Assembly: GCF_949628265.1 (NCBI RefSeq) | Contig: NC_088787.1 | Coordinates: 858,501 to 922,500, forward strand | Reading direction: 5' to 3' | Length of the DNA stretch: 64,000 nucleotides | Origin: Cloeon dipterum | Lineage: Eukaryota; Arthropoda; Insecta; Ephemeroptera; Baetidae | Part shown: positions 12,379 through 24,040 of the stretch, in pieces | Layout of the letters: each line of letters begins with the position of its first letter | Numbering within the stretch: position 1 is the stretch's first letter | Made by a program: the position numbers and the translations under genes | The notes under the pieces: model-generated | Seen by the model: the letters and a program-made list of their open reading frames with translations, nothing else | What the model was told of the DNA's origin: nothing | Database searches by the model: none

Positions 12379-12865
12379 GCTTCTGGCAACTTCCAACTGT
12401 TCCAAAAGGCACGGAAAACGGAATCAAAAAATGTAAAAATTACTATGAGAAAATTCTGTTCGGAGCAACGAAAGAGACGCGCACCCATAAATGTCGAGAG
12501 AATTTATATTTACATCGGATTAAATATCAATATTTGATTTGCTAATAGAATTTCAAATTCTATTGTTATAATACAATATAATATGAACTTTAAGCAAGCA
12601 GCTTCTCCGCAAGTTGCATTGATTCTTTAAAAACTGTAGACTGAATGAAAGAGTTTGTTTTTCTACTTGATCTTAACACATAAATTCAACGATTTGACAT
12701 TAATCATTTTCACTAATGCATTTACTCTCGTAAAAGCAAACACTATTTAATTAATTAAAGAATAGCTAGGCGGAATGGAATTCAAGAATTGAAATTTACT
12801 TTTCCTCAAAATTAATACTTATAAGGGGAAAAAAGAAATAGACTATGTGAAATATTGTTTCTCAC

Positions 12866-12984
12866 CACTTTTTCTGCCAAAATTGTGAATAAAAACTTGC
12901 AGAGTCCGACACTTGCTCGATGTTAACGAGTGGAAGAAGAACTCTCAAGTGACAAGAGCAGGGCTTTCGGTTCATGCTTTTATA
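12866..12984 (-). promoter_or_regulatory. Y3 core promoter and non-coding first exon
   Basis: TATAAAAG (12984-12977 on the minus strand) is followed about 35 bp on by TCACTTGAGAG at the expected initiation site. The conserved leader block follows (GTTAACATCGAGCAAGTG, then CTCTGCAAG), ending at donor AAGTG|gtgaga, exon end 12866. Intron 1 then runs to the coding exon starting near 12400. Confidence 0.65.
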
Positions 12985-14740
12985 GTGCCAAGTAGTTGCC
13001 CTATGGTAAACACACATTCATTCCAAAGAGCATATTTGATTTAACAATATATTCACCAAAATATGACAAAGTCCAATAAGAATGAGGTTCCTAAGTGACA
13101 AGGTGAATCTCAGGGCTTTGCCCTTTGTCGAGGTGAAGTACGTTATTGACGAGGTTCTCAATTTGTGTTTCGTGTGCAGATATGACGAGGTTTATTTAGG
13201 GACTTCCACTTATACATCAGTGATAAAATGATAATCAGGAAGTGATGTAAATTTTGGAGAAAATCGGCATTGTTTGAAATGAAGGATTCTCTGAGGAATT
13301 TTGCAATGGTGATTTTAAATTAATTTTTGCACTTTCCTAAAGAAAGACTCGATCTGGCAGACAGATCTCGATTAGAGGATTCCAAATCATGGAAGTTCTG
13401 GAAATTTCGATGAAAACTGGCAGAAACCATCTGAAGGGGGACAACAGAGGGGGGCGTGTCACGTACTTTCCCGCATTGTTTCAGAAGCCGGCCCAATTTA
13501 ACTCAATTATCATTTTAATTACGCATTGTTATTTTTCCCCAAAAATTTTAAAGGTCCGCTAACGGCTCCTTGAAATTTTCAGACGAATTTCGTGCGAAAA
13601 AAGCAAATTTGCTCAACAGGAAAAAAACTGGAAAATAGGTAGTTTTTGACGCTACTATCAAATGGTGAATTTTGATCAGGCCATTTTGTAAATCTGCAAT
13701 TTTAGAAAAAATTAAAAATAACTTTCAAGACTCAAAAGTACAATTTTTTATCTTCTCACTATTAAATTTTCATAATTTTTCTCACCCCGGAAACTAATAT
13801 CCGAAATCGAATCGAATTTAAATTGCAAAATAATAATTATCTGGATGTTCTCAGACGAAAATTTTACTTGCGATTATTATTTTCACTCCAACAATAAGTC
13901 TGTTTAATTGCAAGTTCAAATCTAATTCACATACAGGACGCTCTCGAGGCTTATTGAACCAATTTTGATTGCACGTGCTTTGCAACCTGCTAAGCACCAG
14001 AGCAGAGCAGGTTGCGTTTAATGTTTTTTTTAAATGGCTTCACCGTGCGTTGAGATCCGGGATCTCTGCGGCTTGGCTGTGGACGCAGCCAGCCATAAAA
14101 TGCTCTCTCAATCTTGGATTAATTTAATTTAATTCGGAGATCGCACTTTCTGCGTCGATTCAAAATTTTATGATTTTTATGTGCACAAGAGATTGAAAAA
14201 AACACGGGTTTGGTTTTTAAGATGAACCACTGAGTGAAATTATGGTACATATATGCCTCTTTTTCATTATTGCTAATTTTGTTCCTCATTTTGTGTTTCA
14301 ACTGCACCATTTTCAAATTAATAAACAAAGTAATGCAGGCAAAGCAAAGTTTTTTATTTAAAGTCAACTCTTTAACTTTTGTCTGCGTTGATTTATCAGA
14401 ATTTGTTGGGAACTTTAAATCTGGAAGTTCCCCATCATTAACAAAAGTATATACTTAAGGCGAATCCAATTTTAATTATAATCTAAAAAGTTGCGCCCAA
14501 TCAACCTCCGAATTCATGAAGAACTACGCTTCTTTTTTAATGAAATCACATAGCACTGCCTCTGACTGTTTCTTAAATGGAAACTGTGAATCCCTTTTTG
14601 TACCAAAACAACGTTCTTTCAGTGTCAGAATATTCTTCATTGCAGTAGTAATCTTTTTTGGGCAACAAAACAAGACCAAAAAATCTAAAAGCACTTTACT
14701 CTCGACTGCCTGGAATGCGTTGTGAAAGGATGTTTTATTT
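12985..14740. other. Intergenic space between divergent Y3 and Y4
   Basis: No gene is seen in these roughly 1.7 kb. Two noteworthy items: about 13548-13800 is one copy of a dispersed repeat whose inverted partner lies near 46.74-47.0 kb, and 13983-14018 holds an imperfect palindrome around CAACCTGC/GCAGGTTG. That GCAGGTTG motif recurs near 26.45 and 32.16 kb beside the MP genes. From about 14393 rightwards the sequence is the parent of the duplicated segment at 17.99-19.23 kb. Confidence 0.45.
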
Positions 14741-14746
14741 TTTCAT

Positions 14747-14845
14747 TGTAAAAGTGTGGTGACACCATTGTTTTACTCACGAACTTACTCTCCGAGAGTT
14801 ATTTCTCCACACGTAATCAACGGGCAAGCGCGTGGGAGACGCCCG
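14747..14845 (+). promoter_or_regulatory. Y4 leader homologous to other yellow-like first exons
   Basis: CTCCGAGAGTTATTTCTCC and CAACGGGCAAGCG (about 14790-14832) align with the leader exon of the minus-strand paralogues (CTCGAGAGTTATTCTTCC, then CATCGGGCAAGTG). A weak TATA-like TGTAAAAG lies at 14748-14755. Here the coding exon follows within 60 bp (acceptor gtgagcag just before TTGGAAG), so intron 1 is absent or very short compared with the paralogues. Confidence 0.4.
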
Positions 14846-14903
14846 CCAGACTTATGTTTTTGTTCCTTTTGTGAGCAGTTGGAAGTTGGAAATAGCCAGC
14901 AGC

Positions 14904-17125
14904 ATGACTCCGTTCTTCGTCGCCGTTTTCTTGCTCGGCCTTTCTTCGCTGGCCACCGCCGCAAACTTCACCCTAGTCTACGAATGGCCCCATGGATTGG
15001 ACTTCGAGTGGCCGTCCGAGGCGAACAGCAGGACAACAAGACCCTTGATTGACGGAACTTTCAAACCAGGGAATATTTATCCTCTTTACATGGCTGTCTA
15101 CAAATCGAGGATCTTCCTTGTCCTTGAGAAACGTAATGGCATTCCGGCGACTTTGGTGTCTTTGCCGACGAGCAGCGCGTCCTCTGAACCTCCAAATCTC
15201 ACTCCGTTTCCGTCGTGGGACATGCATGTAAGTAGCAAAATTAAATGCTATTCGTTGAACGTTTTAGAGGGGAGAATTATTGTCTTGCCTTTTTTGTTTT
15301 TCTCATTTAATTTTGTGACACAAAAAAATACAAAATTTCAATCAAAGGATTTAATATAAATTAAATTATAAGAATTCGGTGAAACGCTCGGTGTTTAATT
15401 GCTCATTTTATTAAAATATTGCATGGATATTCGGTGCTAAAATTAGGAAAGTGAGTGTGCCATTCTGCTCTGCGAACCCCATATAAATTCTTGTGCAAAG
15501 TGGCAATCATGAGAAATCTTCAATTTGTCTGGAACTTTGAATATTATTTAGCGGTCGAGAACTGATAATAAATAGTCCGGCAATCATCTCTAGGAACTAA
15601 CAAAATAAATTCGGTATAAAACTCTGGTTAATTGTTTTTAATAGAGCACGTGAATTGTTTTTTGCAGGAATTTGGAAACTGCAACAAAATTGAAGAAGCA
15701 AGAGGACTGGAAGTGGACTCGGTTGGAAGACTGTGGGTGCTGGACAAGGGTAGCTCCAATTGCAAATCCAAATTATTGACTATTGACTTGTCAAACAACA
15801 ATCAAACCAAAATCATTCATTGGTTACCTCCTTACAAACACTTGAATGACTTGGCGCTCGACGAAACGCCGAGCGACACAATTGTTTATATCCCTGTTTG
15901 GAATGAACAATTGATCGTCATCTATAGTTTGAAAAGAAACGATACGACTCAGATTCGGTTGCAAAGAATCAACGTTTTGTCCGTTGCCCTGTCCCCTAAG
16001 GGTCAGGAACCGAGAAAGCTCTACCTTGGCAGCGACTTCAATCTTCTGAATTCAATATCTGTCACCGAAATATATCTGTCACCACAATATAGACAATTAT
16101 ATACGAAACCAATTGGAAGATGGAGTGCAACACCTTATAGAATGGTGATGGACAACCACGGGACCTTGTATTCCGCTTTTTTCTCGAAAAACTACATACA
16201 TTCTTGGAGTACTTCCCAGCCATTGCAGGAGCAGTGTTTTTATGAGGTAGGTCGTCAGTTTTAAATATCATTTGAGAACAGAACAATTAATTTTGTTCCA
16301 ATTTTGTAAAGAACATTTAAAATTATTTGTCAACTCTGTAATATCTTGAGCGCTCAAGAAGAAATATTTCGGTAACGTGTGAGCCAGTTAAGAGTGTGTG
16401 CTCATGCTCAGCCCAACTCTCCATATTTTTACATGGAATTTCTTAATCATCGAGACCGTACTTTGCTTGGTTTTAGGTCGCTGGGCCGAATAATAATATT
16501 TCTCGGCCGTTTACCATTGCCTTGGACCAAATTGGAACTATTTGGATGACGGCGATCGATACAAATGAAGGAAAGCCAAGATACAGGCTTTTGAAGACTT
16601 CAGACGGTGAACCATCTTTGGAGGAATCTCCAGGTAAGATATTATCCCATTAATATAAAAAAATCCATTCATTGCATTGCGCAAACATTTCACGAACCTT
16701 GTTTTGAGATTTGATTTATTTTTTCAGTTACGCCCGCCCCTCCGACCACCACAACCACATCCCTAAAGACCAATCCAACGTCTGTCACCACTACAGAAAA
16801 ATCCAGTCTTCTAAATTCGACCGCAACAACATCTTCGACGCCTGCTGAGGAAACGGCTGCAACCGCCATCCTGACGCAAATGTCGCAAATATTGCGCCAA
16901 TTTCGGCTTTTTAACTACATTCTTTTCTTATTCGTCGTAGTTAACGTGATCCTGTTGACTTTGCTCATCCTGAGAAAGAATAAGAACAATTCCCTTCCAC
17001 CAAACACCAAGGAGGAAAACAAAATGACCATTTTTCATGACAAGTCGGTCAAATACCAAAAATTCCATAATAGCGTCAATTCGTTATCCCCTTCTCCTGA
17101 TCAAGAAGCAGTCGAAATATCCTAG
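14904..17125 (+). CDS. Yellow-like protein Y4 with C-terminal transmembrane exon
   Basis: Exons 14904-15227, 15668-16246, 16477-16633 and 16728-17125 close in phase to 485 residues. The start is the ATG opening the signal peptide MTPFFVAVFLLGLSSLATA. Family motifs are FPSWDMH, VDSVGRLWVLDKGS, YRMVMDNHGT and IALDQIGTIWMTA. Exon 2 is more divergent than in its neighbours: LALDETPSDTIVYIPV lacks the usual FAYI, and an insertion lies after ISVTEI. Exon 4 codes a stalk of about 45 residues rich in Thr and Ser (VTPAPPTTTTTSLK), a helix (YILFLFVVVNVILLTLLIL), the basic stop-transfer RKNKNN and a short tail with SLSPSPDQEA. A plasma-membrane or luminal anchored propeller is inferred. The 5' part of this gene was copied to make Y5. 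Confidence 0.85.
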
Positions 17126-17321
17126 AAATAACAGTGATTCTTTTCCAGCTCAAGTAAGCAAATATAAATGCATTATTCCACAATTTTTATAGTTTATTCG
17201 AATATCAGTGTAGGAATTGAAATAAATTAACTCTTTCCACATATATCGTAGGATTGGAAAAACAGTTCAAAGTGTATTGATGATGTCATGTAAAATACAT
17301 AAAAAAATAAACTCAGGGATA

Positions 17322-17693
17322 TAAATGACCTGATTGCTTCCCCGATTCTACAAAATGAAAATATTTTTCTTGCAACGAAGGAGCGAAGCAGCAGATTACA
17401 TTCTGCAATTCTATACGCGCAGTAGCAGAGGATGAAGATAAAGGTAAAAATCAGGAACTTACCTAAAACAGTCTTTGGCATCAGGTGCTCCCAGGGGGAG
17501 GTTGAGGAGAAGTTTTCGTCTTTTTCGTGGTTGGGCAGCGAGCACGTGCCGTTCATCTCAACGGAGTTTCCCTGCTTGTCTTGCATCCTGAAGACGAATT
17601 CAGGGCCGGGTTCGCACGGAGAAAGGTCCCACCTGAGCTTCGGTTCAAGCACCCTGGTGTTTAGTAGGGTCTTTTCACCCGAGGTCACCGTAA
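17322..17693 (-). pseudogene. Inverted copy of the 3' end of the EGF/FN-III-like gene
   Basis: The minus strand matches the last exon and 3' flank of the gene at 3448-3840. It encodes TSGEKTLLNTRVLEPKLRW, DLSPCEPGPEFVF and the closing hydrophobic segment, with the C-S-L-P motif preserved. The reading frame is open but extends past the parental stop. No promoter, start or upstream exon adjoins it: homology stops at about 17693, inside the parental exon. The missing upstream part continues at 19.24-19.80 kb. Not expected to be functional. Confidence 0.75.
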
Positions 17694-17989
17694 AATTATT
17701 TTTGGAATCAGAAAAGGACTTTCTAAAAAATGTATTCAATGTGAATGTAAATATTTAGAAAACATAGATTCATAGGAGTCTGAATATAGAAACCCAACTT
17801 TTGTTAAAAAAAAAACTTTAAAAGAGAGAAAGCAGAGTTTTTCTGCAGTATATTTGCACTGAAAGCAATAATAATTCTTATTTCTGTCCGAGGAACGGGA
17901 AGAAGCGCAATTTCCATATAATTCATTTCAATTCTTATTCAATATTTTCTGATACCGCAGTCAAGAGTTATAGGTCACTTTTCATTAAC

Positions 17990-19234
17990 AGGATTTGATG
18001 GGAACTTTAAATCTGGAAATTCCCCAGAACCGAATCCAATTTTAATTATAATCGAAAATGTTGCGTCGAATCAACCTCCGAATTCATGAAGAACTATGCT
18101 TTTTTCGCTTTTTTTATTAAATAACATAGCTCTGCCCAACTGTTTCTTAAATGGAAACTGTGAATCCCTTTTTGTACCAAAACAACGTTCTTTCAGTGTC
18201 AGAATATTCTTCATTTCAGTAGTAATCCTTTTTAGATAACAAAACAAGACCAAAAAATATAAAACCACTTAACTCTCGACTTCCTGGAATGCGTTGTGAA
18301 AGGATGTTTTATTTTTTCATTGTAAAAGTGTTGTGACACTATTGTTTACTCACGAACTTACTCCCCGAGAGTTATTTCTCCACACGTAAACAACGGGCAA
18401 GCGCGTGGGAGACGCCCGCCAGACTTATGTTTTTGTTCCTTTTGTAAGCAGTTGGAAGTGGCCAGCAGCATGACTCCGTTTTTCGTCGCTATTTTCTTGC
18501 TCGGCCTTTCATCCTTGGCCACCGCCGTCCATTTCTCTCAGGTCTTCGATTGGTCCAATGGATTCGACTACGAGTGGCCGTCCGAGGCGAACAGGACAAG
18601 AGCCCTGAGTGACGGAACTTTCGATCCAGAGACCATCGAGCCTATATTCATGGCTTTCTTTGGTTCAGTGATCTTCTTCGCCCTTGAGAAACGTGATGGC
18701 ATTCCAGTGACTCTTGTGTCTTTGCCGACGAACAGCGCGTCCTCTGAACCTCCGAAGCTCACTCCGTTTCCTTCGTGGGACATGCATGTAAGTAGAAAAA
18801 TTAAATGCTATTCATTTAAATTTTAATTGAGAGAGTTAATTGTCTCGCTTGCCTCTTTTGTTTTTCATTTCATTTTGTGATGTAAAAAATTTACAAAAAT
18901 TCATTTTAGATTAATTGATATTTAATAAATTGTAAGAATTCAGTGAACCGCTCAGTGTTCAATTGCCCATTTTCTAAAAATATTGCATAGTATGACTATT
19001 GGATAGTCGCGCGGTGCTAAAATTAGGAAATTTTAATGTTATTTATAGCAGTCGAGAACTGATATTAAATAGTTCGGCAATCGCATCTCTCGGAATTGAC
19101 AAAATAAATTCTGTATAAAACCCTGGTTTAGTTTTTAAAAGAGCACATGAATTTTTATTCTTGCAGGAATTTGGAAACTGCAACAAAATAGAAGAAGCAA
19201 GAGGACTGCAAGTGGACTCGGTTGGAAGACTGTG
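17990..19234 (+). repeat. Duplicated segment (copy of 14393-15735)
   Basis: From GGGAACTTTAAATCTGGAA onward this 1.25-kb block matches the upstream region, exon 1, intron 1 and start of exon 2 of Y4, with scattered substitutions and deletions in the intron. It carries Y5. Between 17694 and 17990 the sequence is AT-rich with no recognised match. Confidence 0.7.
18470..19234 (+). pseudogene. Truncated yellow-like copy Y5
   Basis: Exon 1 (18470-18787) is open and complete, from signal peptide MTPFFVAIFLLGLSSLATA to FPSWDMH, with a normal donor. Exon 2 starts at 19167 with EFGNCNKIEEARGLQ and reaches VDSVGRLC, where homology ends at about 19234. The next bases belong to an inverted fragment of the EGF/FN-III-like gene. 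About 85% of the propeller is absent, so this is a broken copy of Y4 unless the chimera is transcribed. Substitutions such as PETIEPIFMAFFG show it has diverged since duplication. Confidence 0.85.
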
Positions 19235-19243
19235 CACAGCCTG

Positions 19244-19803
19244 CAGACGAATTCACGGCCGGGTTCGCACGGAGAAAGGTCCCACCTGAGCGACGGTTCA
19301 AACACCCTGGTGTTTAGTAGGGTCTTTTCACCCGAGGTCACCGTAATCCTCTGCCAGTGCATGGCACAACTCCTCCAGCTGATGCAGAGCATTCGGCCGC
19401 CAATTTGCCACTGCGGTTAATGGCGTCTCGAATTTCATCTCCACCGTGTTTTCATCTGTAATTTGATGTTTGTTTATTGAGATTTGATGGCACCTATGTT
19501 GGTCTTTGTATTAGTACCCGTCAAGAAATTGGATATCCGCCGACATCCGCCTGTTCAAACTTTCAGATATCCTGAAGGATATCCAATTTCTCCAAATCCC
19601 AGACAAACACACATTGAGTAGGAATTTTTAAACAATAACATTTTTACCTATAGCGATGCAGGGGCTCGTCTCCTGCTCTATGGTTTTTGCCTCGATTGAG
19701 GGGTGGTTTTTTGAACTCCACACAAAACGGATTAAGTAAAACGTGTTAGGCTCGAGCGAATTCACAGTTAGAAATCTACCCATAGATTTCTTGTAAGTCA
19801 CTC
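19244..19803 (-). pseudogene. Inverted fragment of the EGF/FN-III-like gene (exons 13-14)
   Basis: The minus strand corresponds to parental positions of about 3545 back to 3062. It includes exon 13 (SYLIRF-type coding near 19.70 kb), an altered intron with a 14-bp palindrome, the acceptor cag near 19455 and the start of exon 14. Relative to the parent, a 4-nt insertion (GCCATGCACTGG for GCCACTGG, near 19360) shifts the frame. Its last ~100 bp repeat what is also present at 17590-17693, so the two fragments are halves of one interrupted copy. Confidence 0.75.
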
Positions 19804-20507
19804 AGACATTCAGTCAAATGGTAATAGAAAAATCGACTAAAAGCCCGTCTAAATGTAGTCAACTATATTCCCGAAAATACCCGTCTAAAACTCACAGGGT
19901 TAATTATGACAGAAAAGCGTTACCTTTGTCGCCGATTATTAGAGGCTTCAACGATCGATCAACCTTCTTTGTCCGAGCGAAAGCACTACTGCTCACTTTG
20001 AAAAAGTAATGATGACTTGTGGGCATTTGCCAACGCTCGAACGCTCGCGTTTGTTAATACTTGAAAAATAATCGTGCCGCAATTAGCTTGAGTGTAAATA
20101 AACATGCGTCTAAATTACGCAAAGAAATTAATCACAATTTTGGGGGTAATTTTGAAATTATGATCATTTCACAAATCACTTTCTGGTTTCAATGTGTTTT
20201 TATAAAATCAATCTTAGCGTTACGAAAAAAATTATTTAAAAATCAATAATTTCATATATACGTATAACTACGCTAGGACTATTTTTATATTTATTTCTAG
20301 GTGAAAAATTTCCCATAGGGGCCCCCTGAGTAAATCGCTTCCCTATCCTTGGATATGCGCAGACCCCGCTCGTTTTTTTCCATTTCCCTGTTGCCTAATA
20401 GGTGGAATAATTGTATCTAAAATAGAATTAGTAGGTTGAAACACTTTTTATTTCAAATACAAACAAATATAACATTTTTAAATTATTGGACATAGATCAA
20501 GAGGTGT
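19804..20507. other. Intergenic, Y6 3' flank
   Basis: No gene is seen. About 20315-20365 (CCCATAGGGGCCCCCTGAG and following) resembles the start of the repeat in the ETHE1 intron at 58.86 kb. The Y6 3' UTR, with TTTATT (minus-strand AATAAA) and tttatttcaaatacaaac, occupies about 20445-20507. Confidence 0.45.
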
Positions 20508-22848
20508 TTATACAAGGTTCCGAAACTCCACACTTTCTTCGCCGGTCATGAACTGGAAATTTTCGGCTGCTCGTAGATCAGAAGAAGGGGACCTCGAATT
20601 ATCGTCATTTTGGAATTCATGGTAATCTGCCGGCTTTTTACGGATAAAGGTAATTTGGTGGGCCTCAATGGTGTTTGGTGAAAGAGAATTAATCCTCTTT
20701 TTTCTCAGGATGAACCAAAACAGAATCACGGTAAACACATTGGAACAGATCAGAATGATGTTAAACAGCTGATGAAGGTGCACTTTTTCGGTCAGGATGC
20801 TGTTCTCCTGAACCTCAGGAGGCTTTGTAGATGGAATGGGCGCACAAGATCGTTCTGTAGAGGTAGGAGGCGTTGGTTCGGACTTTTGAGAAACGGTAGT
20901 AGTGCTGCTGGTGGTTGGAATGGCGGGCGTAACTGAAACAAGAATACGTCAACATTATGTTACTGATTCAAGCATGAAGATATTCCAACCTTCATTTAGT
21001 CAAATTGAAATTCACAAATTGTATCGAAAGTATGAATAAAAAAAGGATCGTCAAGAGTTTCTCATGGGGTGTATCGAATGGAATTAATGATGAAAAATTA
21101 CACCAAAGAAATCTTACCCGGCGAGGCCTCGGAGGATTTTTCTTCGAGTGTGGTCTTCAAAAGCCTGTATCTTGGATTATTTTCTTCATCAAACTCTGTC
21201 ATCCAAAAAGTTCCATTTTCGTCCAAGGCAAAAGTAAACGGCCATTCAGATTCCAGTCCTGCGACCTTCAACCAAGGAAAGCACCAACTCGATAATTTAG
21301 AATTTATGAGAAGAAACTGATTGAAATATATAACTGAAATTTAGGAGGCTTAAATTTTTACCGCGTTGAAAATTTTAATTTTGCGAGAGCTAGGAGAGGT
21401 TAAAGATTGTCTTTAATTGAGGCGAATGGTAAATACTTATATTTGTCACCACAAATAGTTAACGACAGGATCAGCAAATATATGTTACAAAAGTCCAAGG
21501 AAAATTAGAACGAAATTAATTATTCTATTCTCAAATAATGCCATTTTATATTGATGACCTACCTCATGAAAACGCTGCTCCTTGAATGGCTGGAAAGTAT
21601 TCCAAGAAATTATGTAGTTTGTGGATAAAGAAGAGATATACAAGGTCCCGTGGTTGTCCATCAACATTCTAGCTGGTTCTGTAATCTTCTTGTCGATCCA
21701 ATTTCCAATATGTTTCGGATTTGCAGTTCGTGTTTTGTTGTTGCGAAGTGCTGCGACGGAAATTGAACGCAGACCATCGGAGTTCCAACTGGCAAGGTAG
21801 AGCAATCTCGGTTCCTGATTCTTAGGGGAAAGGGCGATGGAGGAAACATCCATTCCTGGCGTTTCCACTGTCCAAGACTGGTTTCTTTCCAAACAAAACA
21901 CGCAAATGAGTTCTTCCTCCCACCACGAGAAGTAGGCAAAGGTTTCGTTGGCCGTTTCGTCGAGCACTAACTCGTGCAACTCGTCGCCGTAAAAAGAAAA
22001 CTGATGAATAAGTTTGGTTTGATCGTTGTTCATCAAGTCGAAAATCCATAATTTGGCTTCGCATTTTTCGCTACCGCTGTCCAGCACCCACAGCCTGCCA
22101 ACGGAATCCACTTCCAGCCCTGCTGCACTTTCAATTATGCTGCAGTTTCCCATGCTCTGAAAAAGAAAAATTATTTGGAATTGTTGTTTATGTTGACATG
22201 AACAACGAGTTACCTAATGAAAAACTAAAATAAAAGTTCATATCCTTAATTTGTTTTATGAACTCATTTGTTTCGAGCAAAATCTCATGTAAACAGTGTC
22301 AACATCTAATAATTTTCAGTAAATTTCACACAGGCAAAAAATCAACAAAGAATAAATAAAAATTTCTGCACGGAAAGATTTTGCCAAGAAAAGTGAATCA
22401 CAATACTTTCAAAATTCCTGAGAAGTTACCATAAATTGCCAAAAGTAGCTTCTTTACGCCGAATCGGAACAACTTTTCTAATTAAAACGTACAAAAAATA
22501 GCATTTAATTTTGCAACTTACGTGCATGTCCCTCGAAGGGAATGGAGTGAGCTTCGGGGGTGCAGAGGACGCACTGCTCGTCGGCAAAGACACCAGAGTC
22601 GCCGGAAAATTCGATATTAGGTTTTTCATGAGGCTGAGGAAGATCCTTGATCCATACACGGCCATGTAACGAGGCTCAATATTCCACGGTTTGAAAAATC
22701 TATGTATCTTCAAGACCTGCGTTCTGATCGCCTCCGAGGGCCACTCGGACTCATTTTCATCTTGCCATTCGTAGACCAGGGTGAAGTTGGCGGCGGTGGC
22801 TAGCGATGAAATGCCGAGCAAGAAAATTGAGCACAAAAATGGAGACAT
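20508..22848 (-). CDS. Yellow-like protein Y6 with C-terminal transmembrane exon
   Basis: Exons 22848-22522, 22156-21563, 21265-21118 and 20932-20508 close in phase to 497 residues. The signal peptide is MSPFLCSIFLLGISSLATA. The propeller keeps VDSVGRLWVLDSGS, LVLDETANETFAYF and FALDENGTFWMTEF. Odd residues: FPSRDMH replaces the invariant FPSWDMH at the end of exon 1, and exon 2 has a KKITEPARMLMDNHGT insertion. Exon 4 encodes a Pro/Thr/Ser stalk (VTPAIPTTSSTTTVSQK), the helix LFNIILICSNVFTVILFWFI, basic LRKKR and a tail of about 60 residues. It is the best template for judging the frameshift in Y3, which shares the stalk and the SLSPN motif. Confidence 0.85.
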
Positions 22849-23187
22849 GCTCCTGGCCTCTTCCAACTGTTCAGAAAAAGTCAAGCAAAGCGAATATAAA
22901 TAACACAATATTGATCTTGAGCTTGAGATAACTCAAATAATGGAGCGACGAACAAGACATATGCAAACAGAAAGTTGAAAAGGAGTTGGATCGAACACGC
23001 GACCTTCTTTTTTACACCAAACAACACAGAACTCTTATAAATTCGAAAAAAATGAACGGCCGAAAAGAGATTTAATTAAAAAGGAATATTAAATTGTGTT
23101 TGCACAGGAACAGGATCTCATACAGAGTTACATAAATATTTTCTGACTCTTAGTTAGAGAAGAAGAGGAATAAGCTCAGTTTCTTAC

Positions 23188-23310
23188 CACTTTCTCTGCC
23201 AAAATTGTGAAGAAAAGTTTGCGGAGTCCGACACTTGCTTGATGTTAACGCGTCGAAGAACAACTCTCAACTGACTCGAGCAGGGCTCTATATTAATTCA
23301 TGTTTATATA
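23188..23310 (-). promoter_or_regulatory. Y6 core promoter and non-coding first exon
   Basis: TATATAAACA (23310-23301, minus strand) precedes an insect-type initiator TCAGTT (23274-23269). The leader exon has the conserved GCGTTAACATC and GACTCCGCAAAC blocks and ends at donor GTG|gtaaga (exon end 23188). This is the clearest of the minus-strand promoters. Confidence 0.65.
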
Positions 23311-24040
23311 GTGACTCGAGAAATAGTTGCCCGATGGAAAACACATACATTCCAAAGAGCATATTTGATTAAACAATAGATTCATCATACTTGTACGTGC
23401 AAATGACAAATATATATAACATCCTACAGTTCGGATGGACAAACGTCGTTATCATTGTCCAAGACCCACAGCCACCCATCGGTGTCCAAATTTCCTAACC
23501 TCTGCTGCTAAAATTTCTCGCTTGATACAGCACATAATAGGAAGATTCGTTTTTACATCTGTTCAATCATTTAGTGGCATGAATATTAATCCGAAAACTA
23601 TATTTAAATGAAAATAAATTAAATCCAAAGATTAAGAAGAACAATTTGATTGAAACCCCTCATAAATAACGAGAACATTCAGGATGAATTTTTATATTAT
23701 TATTGCGAAAAACCTGTAAACATTTTGTAAACTTAACTTAATGTCAGCTCTTGATTAAATTATCATCGTGCTCTGTAAATATTTGTAGCATAACAACACA
23801 ATACTCTCTCTAATAATCTAACACACTCTTTCTTTTAGGGAAAACTTTCCTGCTTACTAAACATTTTCGCAGCAAATTGTCCAGTTTTACAAGAAAAAAT
23901 AGGCAGAATGAATTTATTAAAAAGAGAAAAATATGGATGAAACATTATATATTTATTTGCAATACAAAGGAATTGATTACATGTTTTTTAAAATATTGGT
24001 TTTTGGTCAACAGGCTGATTTAGTTTCTTCTCAAATACAT
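23311..24040. other. Intergenic, Y7 3' flank
   Basis: No gene is seen. From 23945 to 24020 the sequence matches the 3' UTRs of the paralogues (tatttatttgcaatacaaagg, then ggtcaacagg). It adjoins Y7 intron 3 with no exon 4 between them, which locates a deletion. Confidence 0.5.

Noticed and set aside
12228-12545. 105-codon plus-strand frame over Y3 exon 1
   Set aside because: Antisense shadow of a well-supported yellow-like exon.
19525-19590. 14-bp palindrome GAAATTGGATATCC/GGATATCCAATTTC
   Set aside because: The left half is ancestral intron sequence of the EGF/FN-III-like gene; no target duplication or element can be delimited.
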